Notes: generated by a model not told the origin, from the sequence alone. 64,000 bases of DNA from Ferrovibrio terrae (GCF_007197755.1 NZ_CP041636.1:3694001-3758000); one strand, 5' to 3'; shown: positions 8,874-17,995, counted from the stretch's first letter. Program-made: numbers and translations.

Positions 8874-9667
8874 TTTGTTTCGGCTGTACCGCGCCCCGGC
8901 AGCAGACCAGACGTCCATCCCTGCAGCCGATACCAGAGCAGTCCCAGCATTTCCCGGGCCACAAAATTGAAGCCGGACAGCCGGCGCAAGGGGGAAAACT
9001 CCAATTCCGGCGGATTACCGGTCAGGAAATCGACCGGATAGGGCAGCACCGGCCATCCCAGTGTCTCGAAGGCATTGACCGCTCGCGGCAGATGCCGGGC
9101 CGAGGAGACCAGTATCCAGACCTGACCCTGTCTGGGCTGGGCCAAAGCATGGGACAACCGGGCATTCTCCGCCGTGTTGCGCGACGTCCGCTCGTAGAGC
9201 ACCCGCTCAGGATCGAGGCCAAGCTTGGCAAAGACGGCGGCGGCAACATCAGCTTCGGTCACCTCGCGATCCAAGTGCGGCACGGCCGCCCCGCCACTGA
9301 AAACCAGCTTTGCGGCTGGATACTGCCGGGCCAACGCAACAAAGCCGATCAGCCGGTCGGCATTGCCGTTAAGTTCCGGCCAGCCGCGTACGGCCATGAT
9401 ATCGGGCCGCTCAGCGCCGCCCAGCACAATGATGCCATCGACCTGCGCCGGCAGTTCGGGAACCGGAAAATACTCCTCCAGCGGCCGCATCATCCAGTCA
9501 TGCAGCGGCAGCAGGCCGATGGCGCCGATAACCAGCAGCATCATCGATCCGAGCACGATTCCGATCCGCCGGGTGAACTGCCACCAGGACAACGGCAGCG
9601 CTAACACCAGCAGGAAGAAAATCCAGCTGCTAAGATCGGTCAAAATGGCGAGAAACGGTCCAAGCAT
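8867..9667 (-). CDS. YdcF/ElyC family (DUF218) membrane protein
   Basis: Inner-membrane protein of the DUF218 family; E. coli ElyC (YcbC), a member, affects cell-envelope and undecaprenyl-carrier metabolism. From the ATG at 9667 it has 266 aa. Two N-terminal hydrophobic segments (about 8-30 and 36-55) are followed by the DUF218 domain: IIVLGG, then KLVFSGG, then ERTSRNTAENA, then ILVSSARHLPRA. These are the conserved family blocks. An upstream TTG at 9745 would extend it but has no better ribosome site. Convergence with peptidoglycan genes suggests an envelope role; the substrate is unknown. Confidence 0.88.
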   Translation of the reverse strand: MLGPFLAILTDLSSWIFFLLVLALPLSWWQFTRRIGIVLGSMMLLVIGAIGLLPLHDWMMRPLEEYFPVPELPAQVDGIIVLGGAERPDIMAVRGWPELNGNADRLIGFVALARQYPAAKLVFSGGAAVPHLDREVTEADVAAAVFAKLGLDPERVLYERTSRNTAENARLSHALAQPRQGQVWILVSSARHLPRAVNAFETLGWPVLPYPVDFLTGNPPELEFSPLRRLSGFNFVAREMLGLLWYRLQGWTSGLLPGRGTAETKP

Positions 9668-9751
9668 GATCAGGGGGGTCTCGGGAGAATCGCGATTCAG
9701 GCGAACCGGCGGTGTCACTTTGCGAGGGCTGGTGGTAAATATCAATCGACC

Positions 9752-11098
9752 ATGGTTCGCCCCCTGCAGACAGAGGCCATGACCGCTCTCGCCCCGCTTT
9801 CGTTACCGGCCGCTTCCCTCACCTCACGCCTTGCCGCATTGATCGCCGCCAGGCCGATTGGCGTTGAGGATTATCGCGCGGCTGCCCTCTTCACGCTGGA
9901 TGCACTGGCCAATGCACTGGCCGGCCGCAGGACGACCGCCGGAGAAATCCTGCTCGACTGGGCCGATGCCGAACCGCTGACCACCGGTCGCGAGGCCATG
10001 CTGCTCGGCGGGCTGACACATATCCTGGAAGTGGACGACCTGCATCGTGCTTCGGTGGTGCATCCAGGCTGCGTGGTGGTGCCGGCCGCCTATACGCTGG
10101 CGCGACGCCGCAACCTGCGCGGCCATGCCTTCCTGGCTGCCGTGCTGCGTGGCTTCGAGGCCTGCTGCCGTGTCGGCATGGCGGTGGGGCCGGCGCATTA
10201 CCGCATCTGGCATAACACCGCGACCTGTGGCCCCTTCGGGTCCGCCTATGCCGCCGGCGACATTCTCGGCCTCGATCATGCCGCCATGACTGATGCACTT
10301 GGGAATGCCGGCACGCAATCTTCAGGTCTGTGGCAGTTCCTTGAGACCGGCGCGATGAGCAAGCATCTGCATGCCGGCCGCGCCGCTGAAGCAGGCTTGC
10401 TCGCAGCCGATCTTGCCGCACGCGGTTTTTCTGGCCCGCCGCAGATTCTTGAAGGCGAGAAAGGCTTCTTCAAGGCGACCTGCGCCGACCCGAAGCCGGA
10501 ACGCCTGCTGGCAGATCCGGATGCACCGTGGCAACTGCGCCTGACCTCGATCAAACCATGGCCGTGCTGCCGTCATACCCATCCGACCATCGATGCCGGC
10601 CTTTCACTTGCTGCGAAAATCGGCAACCGGAACATTGAGCGGATCAAGGTCGCCACCTATCAGGCCGCACTGGATGTCTGCGACCGCGTCGCGCCACGCA
10701 GCGAATACGAAGCGAAGTTCTCACTGCAGCATACCGCCGCCGCGGCCCTCACGGATGGGCATGTCGATTTCGCCAGCTTCGATCCTGCAGCCCGCGATCG
10801 CCTGGCGGCAACGGCGGCGCGCGTCGAGATCATCGCCGCCCCCCCTTATGTGCGGCGCTATCCGGTGGCCTGGGGCGCCGAGGTGACAGTCCAACTGGAT
10901 GATGGATCGGAATTGAGCGCAAGCCGCGAGCATGCCTATGGCGATCCCGAAAATCCGCTGGATCAAAGCGCCATGCGCGCCAAGGCCACCATGCTGCTGG
11001 AATATGCCGGCATTGCAGCGCCGGCCAAATTCATCGATGCCGTGCTGGCGCTGGCCGAGGATGCCGCCCTGCCCGACCTGCCGCCGGTGCAGCCATGA
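9752..11098 (+). CDS. MmgE/PrpD family protein
   Basis: Homologue of 2-methylcitrate dehydratase (PrpD), cis-aconitate decarboxylase and MmgE, which act on small polycarboxylates. At 448 aa it covers the whole family: helical N-terminal half with HILEVDDLHRASVVHPGC, the conserved HxxxVHPG-type block, then a second domain with SIKPWPCCRHTHPTID and LQHTAAAAL. The start could also be the ATG at 9779. It diverges from the YdcF-like gene with 84 bp between the two starts. No prpB/prpC neighbours, so propionate catabolism is not supported; the substrate is unknown. The next gene overlaps its stop by 4 bp. Confidence 0.9.
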   Translation: MVRPLQTEAMTALAPLSLPAASLTSRLAALIAARPIGVEDYRAAALFTLDALANALAGRRTTAGEILLDWADAEPLTTGREAMLLGGLTHILEVDDLHRASVVHPGCVVVPAAYTLARRRNLRGHAFLAAVLRGFEACCRVGMAVGPAHYRIWHNTATCGPFGSAYAAGDILGLDHAAMTDALGNAGTQSSGLWQFLETGAMSKHLHAGRAAEAGLLAADLAARGFSGPPQILEGEKGFFKATCADPKPERLLADPDAPWQLRLTSIKPWPCCRHTHPTIDAGLSLAAKIGNRNIERIKVATYQAALDVCDRVAPRSEYEAKFSLQHTAAAALTDGHVDFASFDPAARDRLAATAARVEIIAAPPYVRRYPVAWGAEVTVQLDDGSELSASREHAYGDPENPLDQSAMRAKATMLLEYAGIAAPAKFIDAVLALAEDAALPDLPPVQP

Positions 11099-11616
11099 TG
11101 CGCATCCTGCTTCGCACACTCCTGCTGTCATGCGCGCTGACCACGCTGATCGGCGCTACTGCCTTGGCACAGGGCCAGGCGCCCGGCCGCGAAGGTGCCG
11201 CGCGCGCCAACAAGGCCTGCTTCAACCAGAAAGAAGCCGAAGCCGAAGCCGAAGTGCGCACCGGCATCCAGCTGCGTGAAATCCTGCGCCGCTGCGTGCA
11301 GATCGACCCCGACGGTCAGGCCTATCTGAATGACTGGTACGCCTTCGACCAGGAAAACGGCGACCGGCTTCGCAATGCCGTTGAGCTGCGCCGCGCCGCG
11401 CTCTCGCGGATATTTACCACTCGCAGCCAGGCCCAGCAGTGGGAAACCGATTCCGCGGTCGCAACCACGAAACCGCTCCAGACCAACGAGGCGGTGTGCA
11501 AAAGCACTTACGACATCGTCGAGCGGATCAAGAAGGATAAATGGAACGGGTTCAAATACTATGCCCGCCTCCAGGAGCAGATTCTGATCTACGATCTTCC
11601 ACTTTGCAAAAAGTGA
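11095..11616 (+). CDS. Secreted protein of unknown function
   Basis: I do not recognise this 173-aa protein. It has a clear signal peptide (positively charged MMRILLR, hydrophobic core, cleavage after ALA near residue 25). The mature part is helical and charged, with four cysteines (residues about 42, 64, 141 and 171) that could form two periplasmic disulfides. It overlaps the MmgE/PrpD stop by 4 bp (ATGA), so it is cotranslated. No enzyme motif is visible. Confidence 0.8.
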   Translation: MMRILLRTLLLSCALTTLIGATALAQGQAPGREGAARANKACFNQKEAEAEAEVRTGIQLREILRRCVQIDPDGQAYLNDWYAFDQENGDRLRNAVELRRAALSRIFTTRSQAQQWETDSAVATTKPLQTNEAVCKSTYDIVERIKKDKWNGFKYYARLQEQILIYDLPLCKK

Positions 11617-11711
11617 ACGGCCAGGGGGCGGCTCGTATCCGATTCCGGCTTTGCCGGGGTGGCGGGTAGCGTCTAGTATCGTCGCGATACTGTGGAGATC
11701 ATCCTTCAGCC

Positions 11712-12248
11712 ATGAACCCCGACCTGCTGCGCGCCCGCCTGTTGCTGATCGAAGATCACGGGCCAACTGCCGAGACCCTGCAGGCAATCCTGCAGGCGAT
11801 CGGCTTCAGTCGGATCAGTCATGCCGGCAATACCGACCTGGCCTTCCAGATGCTGGAGCAACAGCCCTTTGACATCGTACTGTGCGACTTCAATCTCGGC
11901 GCCACGAACGGCATTACCCTGGTGCGCAACATCCGCAAGCCTGGCGGCATCGGCAATCCGAATGTGCCGCTGGTGATGATCACCGCACATGCCGAAACCG
12001 ACCGTGTTGCCGAAGCACAGGCCGCCGGCGTCGACGATTTTCTGGTCAAACCCATCGATCCTGAAACGTTGACGCGTTGCCTGGCCACGCTATTTGACCG
12101 TTCACGCAGCTTCGTCAAGACCAAGACCTATGCCGGCCCTGATCGCCGACGCCGACACGCCGCCGATAATCCCGAGCGTCGCCAGGCAGATCGCCAAACC
12201 GCTTCGTCAGTCCCCCAGAACAAATGGATCGTGCCACCGAAATCCTGA
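11712..12248 (+). CDS. Single-domain response regulator with basic C-terminal tail
   Basis: CheY-like receiver of 178 aa. Conserved residues are present: acidic pair E14/D15, phospho-acceptor D59 (VLCDFNLG), T91 (MITAHA) and K113 (FLVKPID). After about residue 130 there is no output domain, only a basic, probably disordered tail (PDRRRRH and following). It likely acts by protein-protein contact in a phosphorelay. No histidine kinase is adjacent. The MBL-fold gene follows 10 bp after its stop, so the two may be cotranscribed. Confidence 0.93.
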   Translation: MNPDLLRARLLLIEDHGPTAETLQAILQAIGFSRISHAGNTDLAFQMLEQQPFDIVLCDFNLGATNGITLVRNIRKPGGIGNPNVPLVMITAHAETDRVAEAQAAGVDDFLVKPIDPETLTRCLATLFDRSRSFVKTKTYAGPDRRRRHAADNPERRQADRQTASSVPQNKWIVPPKS

Positions 12249-12258
12249 GGTGATCGCC

Positions 12259-13074
12259 ATGTTGCGTCGTTCCGCGTTGCTTGTCGCAATCTTCAGTGTT
12301 GCGATCTCATTGGCCCCGGAACGACTGCTGGCGGCCTGCCTTGGGGCCGTGGCGCAGCGCGAACGCGTGATGCCCTCCAGAGTGATGCCGGCAAATTTCC
12401 AGCCTGCTGCCGTACCAACCAGCAGCGTGCGGGTTACCTTCGTCGGTCACGCCACTTTCCTGCTCGAAACGCCGCAGGGCGTTGCGGCCGCCACCGATTA
12501 CAACGATTACATCCGGCCCAGCGTACGGCCTGACATCGTGACAATGAACTATGCGCATACCACGCATTATACCGACCACCCCGAACCTGGCATCCGTCAC
12601 GTGCTGCGCGGCTGGTCGTACCAGGACAAGCCGGCGCGGCATAACGTGCAGTTCAAGGACATGCGCGTGCGCAATGTGCCGACCAATATCCGCAACTATG
12701 GCAATGGCACCGAATTCGACGGCAATTCGATTTTCATCTTCGAGGTGGGAGATCTCTGCCTCGCCCATCTGGGGCACCTGCATCATAAGCTGACGCCGGG
12801 CCATCTGGCCGATATCGGCCGGATCGACGTGCTGTTCGTGCCCGTCGATGGCGGCTTCACCCTCAACATCTTCGACATGCAGGAAGTGATTACCCAGCTC
12901 GCCGCCCCGCTGGTGGTGCCCATGCATTATTTCAGCGAAAGCACCCTGGAGCGATTCCTCGCCCGGCTGCGGGACAGCCATGAAATCAAGCTGAATGACG
13001 GCCCCTCCACACTGATTTCGCGAAATACAATTCCTAAAAAACCATCCGTAATGGTGCTTCCGGGGCCTCATTAA
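12259..13074 (+). CDS. Exported MBL-fold (UlaG-like) metallohydrolase
   Basis: Predicted periplasmic metallo-beta-lactamase-fold protein. The ATG at 12259 is preceded by GAGGTG and gives 271 aa with a signal peptide ending near residue 25 (ERLLAA). The fold shows the FVGHATFLLETPQG entry strand typical of UlaG-like lactonases, metal-type His clusters (THYTDH, then LGHLHH) and a late VPMHYF segment. The first His motif departs from canonical HxHxDH, so the metal site is variant or degraded. The substrate is unknown. It follows the response regulator by 10 bp. Confidence 0.83.
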   Translation: MLRRSALLVAIFSVAISLAPERLLAACLGAVAQRERVMPSRVMPANFQPAAVPTSSVRVTFVGHATFLLETPQGVAAATDYNDYIRPSVRPDIVTMNYAHTTHYTDHPEPGIRHVLRGWSYQDKPARHNVQFKDMRVRNVPTNIRNYGNGTEFDGNSIFIFEVGDLCLAHLGHLHHKLTPGHLADIGRIDVLFVPVDGGFTLNIFDMQEVITQLAAPLVVPMHYFSESTLERFLARLRDSHEIKLNDGPSTLISRNTIPKKPSVMVLPGPH

Positions 13075-13183
13075 CCCTTTGGCGCATATAACCCCACCAC
13101 TAGTCCTCCAGGACTATGGCGAACCGTGCTTACCTGTCCGACACTACTCTCCATAGGCAGCATCGACCTTCGGATGGATCGCC

Positions 13184-13480
13184 ATGAGTATGTTTCTTCT
13201 GGTTCTTGCTTTCTTGCTGATCGGGGTTCCCGGCACCGCCTTCGTCATTTTGCAGCTGATCTCGGCGCATCGGCGGCAGGCGCTGGCCTATCGCTGGAGC
13301 GCGTCGGAAATCCAGCGCCGCGGGGCGCGGATCACCGAGATGGAACGCGCCACGGCGAATGACCGGAAATCGATCGGTGAACTGATGATGAAGATTTCGA
13401 CCCTGCGGATGACTGTCGACAGACTCGAGAAGCTGATCGAACAGTCCGGCAAGCCTGCCACCGCGGCAGCCAAGAAGTAG
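13184..13480 (+). CDS. Small membrane-anchored coiled-coil protein
   Basis: A 98-aa protein I do not recognise. Residues 1-26 form one transmembrane helix (MSMFLLVLAFLLIGVPG). Residues 35-85 are charged with heptad-like spacing (ITEMERATANDRKSIGELM, then TLRMTVDRLEKLIEQ), suggesting a cytoplasmic coiled coil. An Ala/Lys-rich tail ends it. The size and layout resemble phage-shock PspB-like or other small envelope sensors, but no signature supports a name. A palindrome (TAGTCC-TCCA-GGACTA, 13101-13116) lies in the upstream gap. Confidence 0.65.
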   Translation: MSMFLLVLAFLLIGVPGTAFVILQLISAHRRQALAYRWSASEIQRRGARITEMERATANDRKSIGELMMKISTLRMTVDRLEKLIEQSGKPATAAAKK

Positions 13481-13714
13481 CCTGCAGCGCTTCTAAAGTA
13501 TTCGAAATCAAAATTTGGTGTGCATCTGACGCGATTACTTTCGCGTGAGCCACTGTGTCTGCGTTTTTCTTCAAGGTGAATAGCCGGGTGCAATAATGAT
13601 ATCTGAAATACATGAGAGCCAATGGAATATTGCTGACGTCCGATGGTCTAACGAATTATACAGCCGCCGCTGTTTTCCGGGTGGATGTGGCAGAGCAGCA
13701 GGGGTGACACATAC

Positions 13715-14860
13715 ATGAGTCAGATCACGATCGATCAGCAGTCTCGCCTGCTGGCACATTTGTATTCAGGCACGATCGAATACGGCCGCTGGGCGGATGT
13801 GCTTCGCATCCTGACCACGTCATACGATGCCGTGAATTGCTCGCTCGCCACAGTCGACATGCGCACCGGCAAGCCAATCGTGCAGTATACCAGCCAGGCA
13901 TTCGAGCAAAGCTGGTACGAGGAATATCACAACCACTACGCCAAGGTGAGCCCGCTGCGGCCCGTGCTGCTGAAGCGCGAGAATATCGGCCGCGCGATGA
14001 CCATCGAACAGGTGATGCCGCCGCAGGAATTTGAAAAAACCGAATTCTACTGCGACTTCTTCAAGCGTTACGGCATCCGCTATGTGATGGGATCGGTGTT
14101 CAAACTGGAGCAGGGCCGCGCCGCCTATATCGCGCTGCACCGTTCACCGCGCACTGCGCCATTCGACGACAAGGACATCGATGCGCTGCAATCCTTCCTG
14201 CCGCACCTGAACCTCGCTTTCCGCATCCGCTCGCATTGCATGGGGCTGAGCCGCTACGAGGACGTGAGCCAGCAGTATCTCGACTCCAAGGGCAAGGGCT
14301 TGCTCTGTCTGGACCGCCACGGCCGCGTGGTGTCAATGAACAAGGAAGCCGAGCGCATACTGCGCCTCAACGACGGCCTGACACTGACGCAGGGCCATCT
14401 GCAGGCCGCGGACCTTGGCGACAACCAGCGCCTGCAGCAGTTGCTGTCACGCAGCAGCCAGACCGATATCGTGGCCAATCCCAGCATCGTGGATTCGTCG
14501 GCCGGTGGCGCCATCGTGGTTCGTCGTGCCGATGGCCGTCCGCCTTACTCGCTGTGGATTTTCCCCGTCGTGGGCCGCAGCGTGCATTTCGAGGACAACG
14601 AGATCGCCGCCGCAGTCGAAGTGTCTGATCCGCTGCAGAGCGCGCTGCCGACGCCGGAAGATGTATTGGCCGGTTATCGCCTGACCAAGGCTGAACTCCG
14701 GCTGGCCAGCGCGCTGGTCGAGGGCGGTCAGCTAAAGGACATCGCGCTGCGCTTCTCCGTCAGTGTCAATACCCTGAAAGTCCAACGCCGCTCGCTCTAT
14801 CGCAAGATCGGCGCAGCCCGTCATTTCGATCTGATGCGCCTCGTGCGGCGCGAGGCATAA
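13715..14860 (+). CDS. LuxR family transcriptional regulator
   Basis: Regulator of 381 aa from the ATG at 13715, which has a GGGGTG ribosome site. The C-terminal 60 residues are a LuxR-type HTH (LTKAELRLASALVEGG, then IALRFSVSVNTLKVQRRSLYRKIGA). The N-terminal 190 residues look like a GAF/autoinducer-type sensory fold, with a PAS-like middle section (CLDRHGRVVSMNKEAERIL). It lacks the signature tryptophan/aspartate pattern of acyl-homoserine-lactone receptors, so the signal is unknown. The globin gene starts 5 bp after its stop. The 234-bp AT-rich gap upstream probably holds the promoter. Confidence 0.9.
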   Translation: MSQITIDQQSRLLAHLYSGTIEYGRWADVLRILTTSYDAVNCSLATVDMRTGKPIVQYTSQAFEQSWYEEYHNHYAKVSPLRPVLLKRENIGRAMTIEQVMPPQEFEKTEFYCDFFKRYGIRYVMGSVFKLEQGRAAYIALHRSPRTAPFDDKDIDALQSFLPHLNLAFRIRSHCMGLSRYEDVSQQYLDSKGKGLLCLDRHGRVVSMNKEAERILRLNDGLTLTQGHLQAADLGDNQRLQQLLSRSSQTDIVANPSIVDSSAGGAIVVRRADGRPPYSLWIFPVVGRSVHFEDNEIAAAVEVSDPLQSALPTPEDVLAGYRLTKAELRLASALVEGGQLKDIALRFSVSVNTLKVQRRSLYRKIGAARHFDLMRLVRREA

Positions 14861-14865
14861 ACATC

Positions 14866-15345
14866 ATGCGTCCTGCTCTTGCCACCAAACTCGCCGAACC
14901 GGCTCTGCCGCAAACCTATGTCACACCGCTCAGCCCGGCCCATCTCGGCCTGGTGCGTGCGACCTTCCAGATCCTGACCGTCGACCGCGACCGGCTGACC
15001 GAGATGTTCTACGCCCGCGCCGTGGCGCTGGACCCACATATTCAGCGGCCGCAGCTGATTTCCAACATGGTGACCCAGCGGTTGCAGTTCATGCTGGTGC
15101 TCACCGATCTGGTGCAGCAGCTCGATGACCTGCCCCGCCTGGCACAGACCGCCGCCGGCTTTGCGCGCCGACACGGCATCTACGGCGCCAGCGACCCGCG
15201 GTTCCGCACCGCCCGCGCCGCCCTGGCCTGGACGGTGGACCGGATCCTGGAGACCGAGCGGAACAGTGCGATCCAGATGGCCTGGAATGCCGCCTTCGAC
15301 CTGGTGGAGGCGCTGGTGAGCGGAGGCATACCGGCCGAGCGGTAA
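14866..15345 (+). CDS. Single-domain globin
   Basis: A 159-aa haem protein candidate of the flavohaemoglobin/Vitreoscilla-type globin family but without reductase domain. The visible signs are the FYARAVALDP helix B-C/CD region (about 48-57), and a FARRHGIYG motif whose H103 sits where the proximal F8 His of bacterial globins lies. The G-H helices follow (AALAWTVDRIL, then AWNAAFDLVEALV). Likely role is binding O2 or NO, or oxygen sensing. It is translationally linked to the LuxR regulator (5-bp gap). The sequence is divergent, so I am confident of the fold but not of the ligand. Confidence 0.78.
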   Translation: MRPALATKLAEPALPQTYVTPLSPAHLGLVRATFQILTVDRDRLTEMFYARAVALDPHIQRPQLISNMVTQRLQFMLVLTDLVQQLDDLPRLAQTAAGFARRHGIYGASDPRFRTARAALAWTVDRILETERNSAIQMAWNAAFDLVEALVSGGIPAER

Positions 15346-15400
15346 CCTCTCCGCCCCGACCCTCGACGGTGTGCGGCTGGTGCGCTAAAACCCGCCCGCT

Positions 15401-15490
15401 GGACAGGTGGCCGAGTGGTTTAAGGCAGCGGTCTTGAAAACCGCCGTACCTTTACGGGTACCGTGAGTTCGAATCTCACCCTGTCCGCCA
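15401..15490 (+). tRNA. tRNA-Ser (anticodon UGA)
   Basis: Full class II tRNA. The acceptor stem GGACAGG (15401-15407) pairs with CCTGTCC (15480-15486), followed by discriminator G and encoded CCA. The anticodon arm GCGGT/ACCGC holds loop CTTGAAA with anticodon TGA. A long variable arm (GTACC-TTTAC-GGTAC) and a GTTCGAATC T-loop are present. The 3' end is used as the integration site of the element at 15476-26144, which restores the sequence exactly. Confidence 0.97.
15476..15490 (+). other. attL core of the integrated element
   Basis: The 15-bp sequence TCACCCTGTCCGCCA, the 3' end of tRNA-Ser, is repeated exactly at 26130-26144. The sequences beyond the repeats differ (AGGGTG here, TTCTGG at the other end), as expected for tyrosine-recombinase integration in a tRNA gene. 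Confidence 0.9.
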
Positions 15491-15899
15491 GGGTGTAAAT
15501 AAAATCAAATACTTAATCATATTTACGACAGAAAACCATCTTTCAGGCCACTTATTGACTGAGGCTCACTGCGAGCGGTGCTCGCACGGCGAAGAACATG
15601 CGATCTCATCGATCCACACTGCTCGGGCGGCACAGACGGCTCAAGCTGCACCGGGCGTCCCCGCTCCACCCTAATATCCGGCTTATTCAGTTGGTTTAGC
15701 GCGTTCGCCTCCCAGTTTCGGTCAGATCCGTCTTCTCATCCGAAGAGGAAGAAATGTTTCGCGGCGCAGCGCTTTTCTTTGCCTGGTATCACGTGGCATC
15801 GGCAGTGATAAATGCCTGAAAGCCCGAAACGATATCAGGCGTCCATTTAGGTCAGTTTGGTGGCGGGCCCCCGGCTGGGGCCCGCCGGTCGGGGGCCGC
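15491..15899. other. Left flank of the element, no supported gene
   Basis: About 410 bp between attL and the end of the spike gene. It starts AT-rich (TGTAAATAAAATCAAATAC) just after the tRNA and becomes GC-rich near 15860. Short frames of 76-80 codons exist on both strands, but none has a ribosome site or protein-like composition. It may hold integration host factor or arm-type sites. Confidence 0.5.
15862..15886 (-). terminator. Strong hairpin after the spike gene
   Basis: Perfect 10-bp GC stem (GGCGGGCCCC, 5-nt loop, GGGGCCCGCC), 14 bp downstream of the minus-strand stop at 15900. There is no U-run after it on the minus strand, so it is a probable 3' end stabiliser or factor-assisted terminator for the element's late transcript. 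Confidence 0.5.
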
Positions 15900-17672
15900 T
15901 CAGTCCAACATAACAAAGCTTGCACTGGTGAATTGACCAACGCCGCCAGCCCCGGCGATAACATCGCCGCCGCTGTCCTGACGCACCCAAATCTCGAAAT
16001 AGTCAGTTGTCGCAGTCACGGGCACTACCTCTGTGATTGATGCACCCTGTTCTGTTGCCGTGCCCCGCGCAGCTTCGCGCTCGCTTCGATAGATAGAGCC
16101 GTTTCTGTAAATCGCGATCCACAGCGGAGTTGCATCGACAATAGTGTCGTAACCGACCTTTGCAGTGATCATCGCCTCGCCGGTCCGGCCAGGCGTCCAG
16201 CGATAGTTTGTCGCCGCGTCGAATTTCCCGCCTTTGTCGAAAATCTCGGTGGCCAGCGCGAGCTTGGTCCAGGTGTTGTGCGCGATGGTCTGGTTGGAAG
16301 CTAACTCGACGTTTGCACGCGGCACAGGACCCGCATACATGCCGTAATTGTCTTTCGTCGTGCTGTCGTCAGTGACAGGCGTGGTGCAGGCGTTCTTCAG
16401 CATCTCGAAGCGGTTGTTTTCCGCTGATGCCCGAAGATGCACGCCGACCGTCGTCCCGCTCTGGGCCTCGATGAAGGCGCGAATCTTGTTGTCCTTGCCG
16501 TGGACCTCGATGGCCGTGTTGTCGGTCGCGTTCACGCCTGCGTCGATGAAGTTGGCATTCACGCGCCCGCCCGACGCTGTGCCGACCCGAAGGGAGACGC
16601 CGCCAGGCTGCTGATCGTGGATGCCGACAAGCTGCATGATGTTCTGCGTGATGTCGTGGCTGCCGTTTTCCAGCACCACGCCGTCGTCGCCATCGATGAC
16701 CTCAACCAACTTCCAGAAGCATCTACCAATGCCGCCATTGGTCGGTTTGAAGCGGACGCAGTCTGTCCCTTGAGAGCCGACCGTATGCAGATAGAAGGTA
16801 CTGTCGACAATAACCGTATTCACATCCAGCGGGACGTCATTGCGCGGCTCGAACAGAACCGCCGACCCGCTTCCGCCATACTGGATCTCGCCAGCAAAGT
16901 GGAAGTTGACCCCCATGCAGCTGTCGAAATGGAAGCCCGGATCAGACCCGACGCCAGGCGCGAAATAAACATCGACTCCGCCGAACCAGATGGTCTGGCC
17001 CTGCATCGGGGGCCAGTTGATGCCGGTCGTGCAACTGATCGTCGCCGGCATTGAGCCATCGCTGGTGCGGTGGCCGCCGCCGAAAACGAGAAGGTCGTAG
17101 CCGTATTCACAGGCGTAATCGATCGCCTCTTGCAGGCCGGCAGTCGTGCTGGCTGAAATGTCGATCTCGGCGCCGGTTTGATCGAAGACCGACCACACGC
17201 CGCTATTCGGGCCCCAGCGCATCGTCACGCAGGCTTGCTTGGCGGCCCCAAGATATGCAAGAGCGTCGTTTTCGGCGCCGGCTTGAGACAGCTTTGCAAT
17301 GATGCGGTTCTTCGCCGGCTTGACGAGTCTGATGGTCCACGCAGTTAAAGTGCCTGACCCATAAAAGATGTCCGATTGAATCACCAGGGCGCCAGTGCTG
17401 GCGCTGTAACTCGTAACTACGCCAGTCATGAACTTGCCGGATGGGTCGGCAGTTGCCTCAATCGTCACGGGCTGGCCGGCTGCCCAGTTTAAATCTACCT
17501 GGGTGGTCAGGCTCTTTGAGCCGGCACCGATGGCCAGACTAGTCGTGGAAGTGCTGGTGTATTCGGAAGCGCTTGCGTCAGTGGTCAGTGCTTCCAAATC
17601 AGTCAGATACGCACGGAAGGCGGCTTTATTGATCGGCATCCCAGTGGGAATGACCTCGGCGACAGTTGCCAT
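15900..17672 (-). CDS. Phage tail-spike/fibre-like protein with right-handed beta-helix
   Basis: A 590-aa phage-type protein. The N-terminus (about 1-110) is a Ser/Thr-rich particle-binding or adapter region, including SLAIGAGSKSLTTQ and repeated short beta segments seen in tail-fibre N-termini. Residues about 170-430 have a pectate-lyase-like parallel beta-helix pattern (AIDYACEYGYDLLVFGGG, then INWPPMQGQTIWFGG, repeated ENGSHDITQN and VEVHGKDNKIRAF-type rungs). The last 150 residues resemble a C-terminal beta-sandwich cap (NTWTKLALATEIFDKGG, GEAMITAKVGYD). Likely role is host-surface glycan binding or cleavage. It is the last gene of the element's leftward operon. Confidence 0.75.
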   Translation of the reverse strand: MATVAEVIPTGMPINKAAFRAYLTDLEALTTDASASEYTSTSTTSLAIGAGSKSLTTQVDLNWAAGQPVTIEATADPSGKFMTGVVTSYSASTGALVIQSDIFYGSGTLTAWTIRLVKPAKNRIIAKLSQAGAENDALAYLGAAKQACVTMRWGPNSGVWSVFDQTGAEIDISASTTAGLQEAIDYACEYGYDLLVFGGGHRTSDGSMPATISCTTGINWPPMQGQTIWFGGVDVYFAPGVGSDPGFHFDSCMGVNFHFAGEIQYGGSGSAVLFEPRNDVPLDVNTVIVDSTFYLHTVGSQGTDCVRFKPTNGGIGRCFWKLVEVIDGDDGVVLENGSHDITQNIMQLVGIHDQQPGGVSLRVGTASGGRVNANFIDAGVNATDNTAIEVHGKDNKIRAFIEAQSGTTVGVHLRASAENNRFEMLKNACTTPVTDDSTTKDNYGMYAGPVPRANVELASNQTIAHNTWTKLALATEIFDKGGKFDAATNYRWTPGRTGEAMITAKVGYDTIVDATPLWIAIYRNGSIYRSEREAARGTATEQGASITEVVPVTATTDYFEIWVRQDSGGDVIAGAGGVGQFTSASFVMLD

Positions 17673-17752
17673 TATTTCGGTCTCCTAGAGCGCAGTTGCG
17701 CTATCGCCAGTGCTGAAAGCGCTGGAGTTGTTTGAGGGATCAGTTAATTGAA

Positions 17753-17995
17753 TCAGTGAATTTGATTCGTTGCCGGCGGATGGCGGCGCGTAGCTAGGCG
17801 GCTTACGTGGGCTTCAAGCCGCCGTCGTGCTGCCTCGTCAACGTCGATGCGCCAGCGTTCACACGCCGCCTGAAATTCCGGCATGTCGAAAAATGAATCC
17901 CCAGCCCGTAGTTGCGACACGCATCGCTCAAGTGCTTCAAAGAAGGCAGCGCGGGATTTCTTAAGATCTTCTGTAATGGCATCGCCGGTGGTCAT
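17753..17995 (-). CDS. Small phage-type protein of unknown function
   Basis: An 80-aa charged helical protein, unrecognised. Its start overlaps the stop of the upstream gene by 1 nt (TAATG), which argues for real translation. It lies between the carbohydrate-binding-like protein and the spike gene and could be a chaperone or connector for the spike; nothing in the sequence shows this. Confidence 0.55.
   Translation of the reverse strand: MTTGDAITEDLKKSRAAFFEALERCVSQLRAGDSFFDMPEFQAACERWRIDVDEAARRRLEAHVSRLATRRHPPATNQIH

Noticed and set aside
13101-13116. TAGTCC-TCCA-GGACTA palindrome as a terminator of the MBL-fold gene.
   Set aside because: No U-run follows and the stem is only 6 bp; it may be an operator but support is too weak to annotate separately.
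15578-15808. 76-codon plus-strand frame after attL.
   Set aside because: No start signal and no recognisable composition; opposite direction to all element genes.
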